DNA from: Treponema sp.
GTDB taxonomy: Bacteria; Spirochaetota; Spirochaetia; Treponematales; Breznakiellaceae
Direction: 5' to 3'
Assembly: GCA_031283505.1 (NCBI GenBank)
Contig: JAITBO010000341.1
Span: forward strand, 1 to 8,903
Length of the DNA stretch: 8,903 nt
In this document: positions 4,913-8,903 of the stretch, in pieces
Layout of the letters: each line of letters starts with the position of its first letter
Numbering within the stretch: position 1 is the stretch's first letter
Position numbers and translations under genes: made by a program
Notes under the pieces: model-generated
Database searches by the model: none
What the model saw: only the letters and a program-made list of their open reading frames with translations
Told to the model about the DNA's origin: nothing

Positions 4913-6205
4913 ATGTTTTGGAGAATGGTTAGGGGTGCCCTTTTCAGGCAGCGAGGAAAGATGCTCATGGTAGCCTTTACTATAGCTCTCGGCTCTTCCC
5001 TGGCTACCGCCATGTTGAACGTTATGTTTGACGTAGGGGACAAGGTAAACCAGGAACTAAAAACCTATGGAGCGAATATCACCGTGATGCCCCGGGGTGC
5101 ATCCCTTTTGGACGATCTTTACGGAGTGAGCGAAGGTTCCGGTGTTTCCGATAAGTACCTTTACGAAGCGGAACTGGGAAAACTCAAGACAATTTTTTGG
5201 GCTTTCAATATTGTTGATTTTGCCCCCTATCTTTATACGCGGGTAGACACGGACACCGGACCGGGTGGAACTATACGCCTTGTCGGGACATGGTTTAACC
5301 GCCCCCTGGAACTTCCCACAGGCGAAACCCTTGTTACCGGTATGCGGCCCATGAAAAGCTGGTGGGACGTAGAGGGCCGGTGGATCAGCGATGATGACGA
5401 CGATACGGTCATGGCCGGCAGGGAAGCGGCCCGGCGTTACAGTATCTCTGTTGGCGACATCATTTCTCTCCATATCCCTGGTGAAGCGCAAAAACAAAGT
5501 TTTACCGTCGCCGGAATTTTCCATGCTGGCGGGGATGAGGATGAGTATATCTACGCCCCCCTCCCCATCGTTCAGAACCTGGCGGATAGGCCGGGCCTGG
5601 TGAGCCGGGTGGAGGTAAGCGCCCTCACTACTCCTGATAATGAACTTTCCCGCAGGGCCGCCCAGGATCCCAACAGCCTTTCAATCAAGGATTGGGAAAC
5701 CTGGTATTGTACTGCCTATGTCAGTGCCATCTGCTACCAAATTGACGAAGCATTGACGGATTCTGTGTCCAAACCTATCAGGCAGGTTGCCGAATCGGAG
5801 GGGGCGATACTTGAAAAGACCCAACTCCTCATGTTCCTCATCACCATCCTGAGCCTTGCCGGTTCCGCCCTGGGCATCTCCAACCTGGTAACCGCTGAGG
5901 TTATGGAGCGCTCCGCCGAAATCGGCCTCCTCAAGGCGGTGGGTGCCTGGGATGGGCCGATCTCCCGGCTCGTACTTACGGAGGTTCTCATTACCGGCAT
6001 CTCAGGTGGCGTGATCGGCTACTTTGCCGGCCTGGGCTTTGCCCGGATCATCGGGCATACCGTGTTTTCCTCCGCCATTGCGATTAAGCCGGTAGTCATC
6101 CCCCTGGTAGCAGTGTTGGTGTTTTTGGTAACCATGGCGGGCAGCGTCCCGTCCATACGGCTCCTCCTGTCCCTCAAACCGGCGGAGGTGCTCCATGGGC
6201 GCTAG
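4913..6205 (+). CDS. FtsX/MacB-type ABC transporter permease, first subunit
   Basis: The 430-residue protein has the MacB-like architecture: one membrane helix (about 17-38), a large extracytoplasmic MacB-PCD-like domain (about 40-303), then three helices (about 304-326, 355-380, 394-414). The cytoplasmic coupling stretch ERSAEIGLLKAVGA (332-345) contacts the ATPase. Transporters of this type usually do mechanical or export work on extracytoplasmic substrates rather than importing. Peculiarities are a run of five aspartates (160-164) and a C266-X7-C274 pair (CTAYVSAIC) in the external domain, which could bind metal or form a disulfide. It is paralogous to the next gene (shared YGANITVMP/YGANFIILP and ESEGA). 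GGAG precedes the ATG. It corresponds in position to cj1661. Confidence 0.88.
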   Translation: MFWRMVRGALFRQRGKMLMVAFTIALGSSLATAMLNVMFDVGDKVNQELKTYGANITVMPRGASLLDDLYGVSEGSGVSDKYLYEAELGKLKTIFWAFNIVDFAPYLYTRVDTDTGPGGTIRLVGTWFNRPLELPTGETLVTGMRPMKSWWDVEGRWISDDDDDTVMAGREAARRYSISVGDIISLHIPGEAQKQSFTVAGIFHAGGDEDEYIYAPLPIVQNLADRPGLVSRVEVSALTTPDNELSRRAAQDPNSLSIKDWETWYCTAYVSAICYQIDEALTDSVSKPIRQVAESEGAILEKTQLLMFLITILSLAGSALGISNLVTAEVMERSAEIGLLKAVGAWDGPISRLVLTEVLITGISGGVIGYFAGLGFARIIGHTVFSSAIAIKPVVIPLVAVLVFLVTMAGSVPSIRLLLSLKPAEVLHGR

Positions 6206-7358
6206 AAAAGGACGGGGAAAGATGAACAAACAGCGGTTCTATCTCAAGATGTCGCTCAGTTCCCTTCTCAGGCGGAAGTCCCGAATGCTGGTGGCTCTTT
6301 TGGCCGTGACCATAGGGGCAACGATCCTTTCCGGGCTTGTTATGATTTATTACGATATTCCCCGGCAGATGGGTCAGGAGTTCCGTTCTTATGGGGCAAA
6401 TTTTATCATCCTTCCTTCGGGAAACGACGCTGTTATGAGTACGGAACTGATGGAGGAGGCTCTTGTCTTCCTGCCTGCGGGAAGCGTTACCGGCGTAGCC
6501 CCCTACCGTTACCATCTGGTAAAGATCAACGAGCAGCCCTTTATGGCGGCGGGAACAGACCTGGCCGGCGCACGGAAGACAAGCCCTTACTGGCTCGTCC
6601 AGGGCTGGTGGCCTGAGGCCCCGGGCGAGGCGCTGATAGGCCAGGAGGCGGCGGACCTGATCCGGCTCCTGCCGGGGAACCGGTTTACCCTGACAGGAAC
6701 CGGCGTTAACGGGAACTCTTTCAGCCTTGAATTTACCGTGTCCGGTGTCCTCCAGACCGGGGGTGCCGAGGAAGCCTTTATCTTTATGTCCCTCCCTGAT
6801 TTTGAGTCCATGACCGGGGAAAGAGGCAGGATCGATGTGGTGGAGTGCAGTATCGCTACGGGGGCTGCGGCCCTGGAAACTCTGGCCCGGCAGATCAGCG
6901 AAAATGTTCCCGGCGTAAGCCCCCGGCTGGTGAAGCGCCTTACCGAATCGGAAGGGGCGGTGTTGACAAAACTTCAGGCTCTGGTTGCCCTGGTGAGCGT
7001 TATTGTGCTGCTCCTCATCATGATATGTGTAGCCACTACCATGATGGCGGTAGTAGCCGAGCGGCGGCGGGAAATCGGGTTGCGGAAGGCTCTGGGGGCT
7101 TCCAACCGGCTCCTGGCGAAAGAATTTATGGGAGAAGGGGTGTTTCTGGGAGGCTTTGGCGGCGTCTTGGGAGCCGCTGCGGGTTATATTTTTGCCCAGG
7201 TGGTAGGGATCAACGTGTTCAACCGGTCTATCACCTTCCAGCCTCTGTTCGTCCTTCTAACCCTGGTCATATCAATCCTGATCACCGTTCTGGCCTGCGT
7301 CATTCCGGTAAGGAACGCTACCGAAGTTGATCCCGCCATTGTGTTACGAGGAGAGTAA
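6195..7358 (+). CDS. FtsX/MacB-type ABC transporter permease, second subunit
   Basis: The 387-residue protein repeats the architecture of its neighbour: a helix at about 31-52, an external domain at about 53-259, and helices at about 260-286, 314-338 and 350-371. The coupling stretch ERRREIGLRKALGAS (289-303) is a textbook FtsX/MacB motif. It likely forms a heterodimer with the preceding permease. The ATG at 6195 overlaps the upstream gene by 11 bases and has GGAGG six bases before it, suggesting translational coupling. An in-frame ATG at 6222 would give a 378-residue protein with an N-terminus closer in length to its paralogue, so the start is not certain. It lacks the paralogue's CX7C pair and Asp run. 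It corresponds in position to cj1662. Confidence 0.87.
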   Translation: MGARKGRGKMNKQRFYLKMSLSSLLRRKSRMLVALLAVTIGATILSGLVMIYYDIPRQMGQEFRSYGANFIILPSGNDAVMSTELMEEALVFLPAGSVTGVAPYRYHLVKINEQPFMAAGTDLAGARKTSPYWLVQGWWPEAPGEALIGQEAADLIRLLPGNRFTLTGTGVNGNSFSLEFTVSGVLQTGGAEEAFIFMSLPDFESMTGERGRIDVVECSIATGAAALETLARQISENVPGVSPRLVKRLTESEGAVLTKLQALVALVSVIVLLLIMICVATTMMAVVAERRREIGLRKALGASNRLLAKEFMGEGVFLGGFGGVLGAAAGYIFAQVVGINVFNRSITFQPLFVLLTLVISILITVLACVIPVRNATEVDPAIVLRGE

Positions 7359-7359
7359 A

Positions 7360-8040
7360 ATGAATTTGCTGGAATTAAAGGATATTTCCAAGATTTACGG
7401 AAATCTCAAGGCTTTGCAGGACATCAATCTTACGGTTAAACAGGGAGAATGGCTGGCGATCATGGGCCCCTCCGGTTCGGGGAAGACCACCATGATGAAC
7501 ATCATCGGCTGCATGGATAAACCCTCTTCCGGAACAGTGTTTCTTGACGGACTGAACATTTCCAGAGAAAGCGACAGAAACCTTACCGCCGTACGGCGGG
7601 ACAAGATCGGCCTCATCTTTCAGCAGTTCCACCTGGTAAATTACCTTACCGCCCTGGAGAACGTGATGGTGGCTCAATACTACCACAGTCTCCCGGATGA
7701 AAAGGAAGCCATGGAAGCGCTGGACAGAGTTGGTCTTGCCGGACGGGCAAAACACCTCCCCAGCCAGCTTTCCGGGGGCGAGCAGCAGCGGGTCTGCATC
7801 GCCAGGGCCCTTATCAATTATCCCAAACTTATTCTGGCGGACGAACCTACCGGGAACCTTGATGAGGCCAACGAGAATATTGTCATTGATATTTTCAGTA
7901 AGCTCCATGCCGAAGGTAGCACTATTATTGTGGTGACCCACGACCCGGAAGTTGCCGGAGACGCGGAACGGACAGTAATACTGGAACACGGCAGGATTTC
8001 GAAAATCCTGTGGAAGACAGGAGAAACGCTGCATGAATAA
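7360..8040 (+). CDS. ABC transporter ATPase of the MacB/LolD type
   Basis: The 226-residue cytoplasmic ATPase energises the two preceding permeases. All nucleotide-binding motifs are present: Walker A GPSGSGKT (36-43), Q-loop FQQF (87-90), signature LSGGEQQR (137-144), Walker B LILADE (157-162), D-loop GNLD (165-168) and the switch histidine H194 in VTHD. The length and the LSGGEQQR signature fit the LolD/MacB/FtsE class, in line with FtsX-type partners. The ATG at 7360 lies one base after the preceding stop, and GAGGAG within the end of that gene is its ribosome binding site; an in-frame TTG at 7327 has no such support. It corresponds in position to cj1663. The last eight bases overlap the next gene. 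Confidence 0.94.
   Translation: MNLLELKDISKIYGNLKALQDINLTVKQGEWLAIMGPSGSGKTTMMNIIGCMDKPSSGTVFLDGLNISRESDRNLTAVRRDKIGLIFQQFHLVNYLTALENVMVAQYYHSLPDEKEAMEALDRVGLAGRAKHLPSQLSGGEQQRVCIARALINYPKLILADEPTGNLDEANENIVIDIFSKLHAEGSTIIVVTHDPEVAGDAERTVILEHGRISKILWKTGETLHE
7992..8010 (+). other. hairpin inside the 3' end of the ATPase gene
   Basis: CAGGATTT-CGA-AAATCCTG is a perfect 8-bp stem with a 3-base loop. It lies nine bases before the AGGAGA ribosome binding site (8019-8024) of the flavoprotein gene. It may be a chance structure or may tune translation or RNA decay at this junction. Confidence 0.35.
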
Positions 8041-8461
8041 ACGGCGGATTTTTACTCTGCTTGTCATATCCTTCGGGGTGGTTTTTTTTGCCGCCGGATG
8101 TGGAAATTCCGGCTATAAAGACGGAACATATACAGGGAGGAGCGGCCCTGATGATCAGGACGCTTTTGGGGAAGCATCTCTCACCATTGCCGGGGGGAAA
8201 ATCACGGACTGCCGCTTTGTTACCCGGCAGAAGGACGGATCGATCAAGGACGAAAATTACGGGAAGATAAACGGTGAAATTTCCAGCCAGCCCTATTATG
8301 ACAAAGCTCAGTTGGCGGTGGCAGCCATGGAAAAATACGCCCATGATTTAAGCCGCACAGGAAACCTGAAAGATGTGGAAGCCGTGAGCGGGGCAACCAT
8401 TTCATATAACCAGTTCCGGGAAGCGGTAGAAGAAGCCCTGGAAGCGGCAAGGAAGCGGTAG
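8033..8461 (+). CDS. FMN-binding-domain lipoprotein, probable electron carrier
   Basis: The 142-residue protein has a lipoprotein signal (KRR, hydrophobic 6-19, lipobox AAGC with C23) and one FMN_bind domain (about 28-140). It contains the flavinylation motif SGATIS (119-124); by analogy with NqrC and RnfG, T122 would carry FMN attached through a phosphoester by ApbE, whose treponemal version is Ftp. The residue two before the first V of the usual DAVSGAT motif is Glu here (VEAVSGAT), a conservative change. The expected role is one-electron transfer on the outer face of the cytoplasmic membrane, probably reducing ferric iron or the DUF2318 domain. The gene overlaps the ATPase gene by eight bases (ATGAATAA) and has AGGAGA at 8019-8024, so co-expression is likely. 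No apbE lies in the window. Confidence 0.86.
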   Translation: MNKRRIFTLLVISFGVVFFAAGCGNSGYKDGTYTGRSGPDDQDAFGEASLTIAGGKITDCRFVTRQKDGSIKDENYGKINGEISSQPYYDKAQLAVAAMEKYAHDLSRTGNLKDVEAVSGATISYNQFREAVEEALEAARKR

Positions 8462-8646
8462 TTTTTCGCCGCACCAGATCTCCACCGGGGACAGGGCTCC
8501 GCTTGTATCAGGATTCCGCTTCTATTCCCTGGACGGGAAATTTGCAGGGCTGGCATAAATCTTTATCCTTCGACTTACGGTTGCTTGAGGGTCATTATAT
8601 TTTGTAGAACACTTCTGCTTTCATTGATGAGACTGCCGGATTTAAT

Positions 8647-8680
8647 CAACAACCTCGCCCTGACGGGCGAGGTTGTTGTT
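8647..8680 (+). terminator. intrinsic terminator of the iron operon
   Basis: A perfect 14-bp stem (8647-8660 with 8665-8678, core ACCTCGCCC/GGGCGAGGT) closes a TGAC tetraloop. The tail TTGTTGTTCTGT is T-rich but interrupted. The stem is long and GC-rich enough to stop transcription. It lies about 185 bases after the last stop codon, with no better candidate in between. Confidence 0.7.
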
Positions 8681-8687
8681 CTGTAAA

Positions 8688-8712
8688 GTATGGATTTTAT
8701 GCGAGTCCATAC
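8688..8712. repeat. 7-bp inverted repeat
   Basis: GTATGGA (8688-8694) and TCCATAC (8706-8712) are perfect inverted repeats with an 11-base spacer, ten bases after the terminator stem. Too short to assign a role. Confidence 0.4.
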
Positions 8713-8799
8713 CCCCGGACAACAAATCCTGGATTAGTTTAAACGCCCTAAAGTTCCCCTCCGTGAACCGAGATATACCCATTTATTTTCCATGTGCCA

Positions 8800-8860
8800 G
8801 GTTTAAAACCACCGTCTTTAGGCGGTCAGCTTTCAGCTTGGATAATGTACCAATTATCCA
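8800..8860 (-). mobile_element. possible IS200/IS605-like end or associated RNA end
   Basis: Four palindromes stand close together: GGTTTAAAACC (8800-8810), ACCGTC-TTTA-GGCGGT (8811-8826, one G-T pair), AGCT-TTC-AGCT (8828-8838) and TGGATAAT-N6-ATTATCCA (8839-8860). IS200/IS605 elements lack terminal inverted repeats but have subterminal hairpins of this kind, and the RNA partners of TnpB end in such stems. No transposase or tnpB reading frame is visible; the element would extend beyond base 8903 if real. Confidence 0.25.
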
Positions 8861-8903
8861 GAAGAAACCGCTGAGGCTAAGATGGGATGAATTGCCGAGG
8901 CTG

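Larger units (their letters stand above)
8462..8903. other. non-coding region downstream of the operon
   Basis: No gene can be supported here. Short open stretches exist in all plus frames to about 8560, without a start codon or ribosome binding site. A terminator hairpin (8647-8678), a 7-bp inverted repeat (8688-8712) and a cluster of palindromes (8800-8860) are the visible content. Confidence 0.55.

Noticed and set aside
7375..8067. 230-codon minus-strand frame opposite the ATPase gene
   Set aside because: Shadow of a gene with every ABC motif intact.
8430..8560. Possible decayed gene remnant after the flavoprotein, with a protein-like tail FRFYSLDGKFAGLA
   Set aside because: It has no start codon, begins inside the previous gene, and I could not link the residues to any family, including ApbE.
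8783..8903. Minus-strand open tail of about 39 codons at the right edge
   Set aside because: It runs through the palindrome cluster and reads like no known protein end; non-coding structure explains the segment better.
1..8903. CRISPR arrays, tRNA or rRNA genes
   Set aside because: No regularly spaced identical repeats and no tRNA- or rRNA-like conserved segments were seen on either strand.

Overview
The window (8,903 bases, roughly half G+C) looks like a chromosomal segment of a spirochaete, most likely a treponeme of the termite-gut type. The reasons are a Tp34/P19-family iron-binding lipoprotein, a small exported protein with two MBG-like repeats, and long intergenic stretches with degenerate repeats. 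This assignment is inference from gene content; no marker gene is present.

Left part (1-1442): the window opens with the last 31 codons of an unidentified plus-strand reading frame. A minus-strand gene for a secreted MBG-repeat protein follows (309-941). The 500 bases between it and the next gene carry hairpins with T-tracts, a 9-bp direct repeat, a strongly structured segment and a perfect inverted repeat just upstream of a good sigma-70-type promoter. Two related degenerate repeats (139-202 and 1233-1292) lie on either side of the MBG gene in the same orientation.

Centre (1443-8461): seven plus-strand genes are packed as one operon. In order they are an FTR1-family iron permease with a large duplicated extracytoplasmic domain; a P19/Tp34 iron-binding lipoprotein; a polytopic membrane protein with a cysteine-rich DUF2318 domain; two paralogous FtsX/MacB-type ABC permeases; their ATPase; and an FMN-binding-domain lipoprotein. 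The first six match the layout of the Campylobacter jejuni P19 cluster (cj1658-cj1663), where thioredoxin-like proteins follow. Here a probably flavinylated lipoprotein takes that last place. The proposed working model is that P19 captures iron outside the membrane, the FTR1 permease moves it, and the DUF2318 protein and flavoprotein supply redox chemistry. The ABC unit would use ATP for an unknown mechanical or export job.

Right part (8462-8903): no supported gene. It contains a 14-bp terminator hairpin about 185 bases after the last stop codon. The final 100 bases hold a row of short palindromes that resembles a terminal end of an IS200/IS605-type element or its associated RNA, with the body of any such element outside the window.
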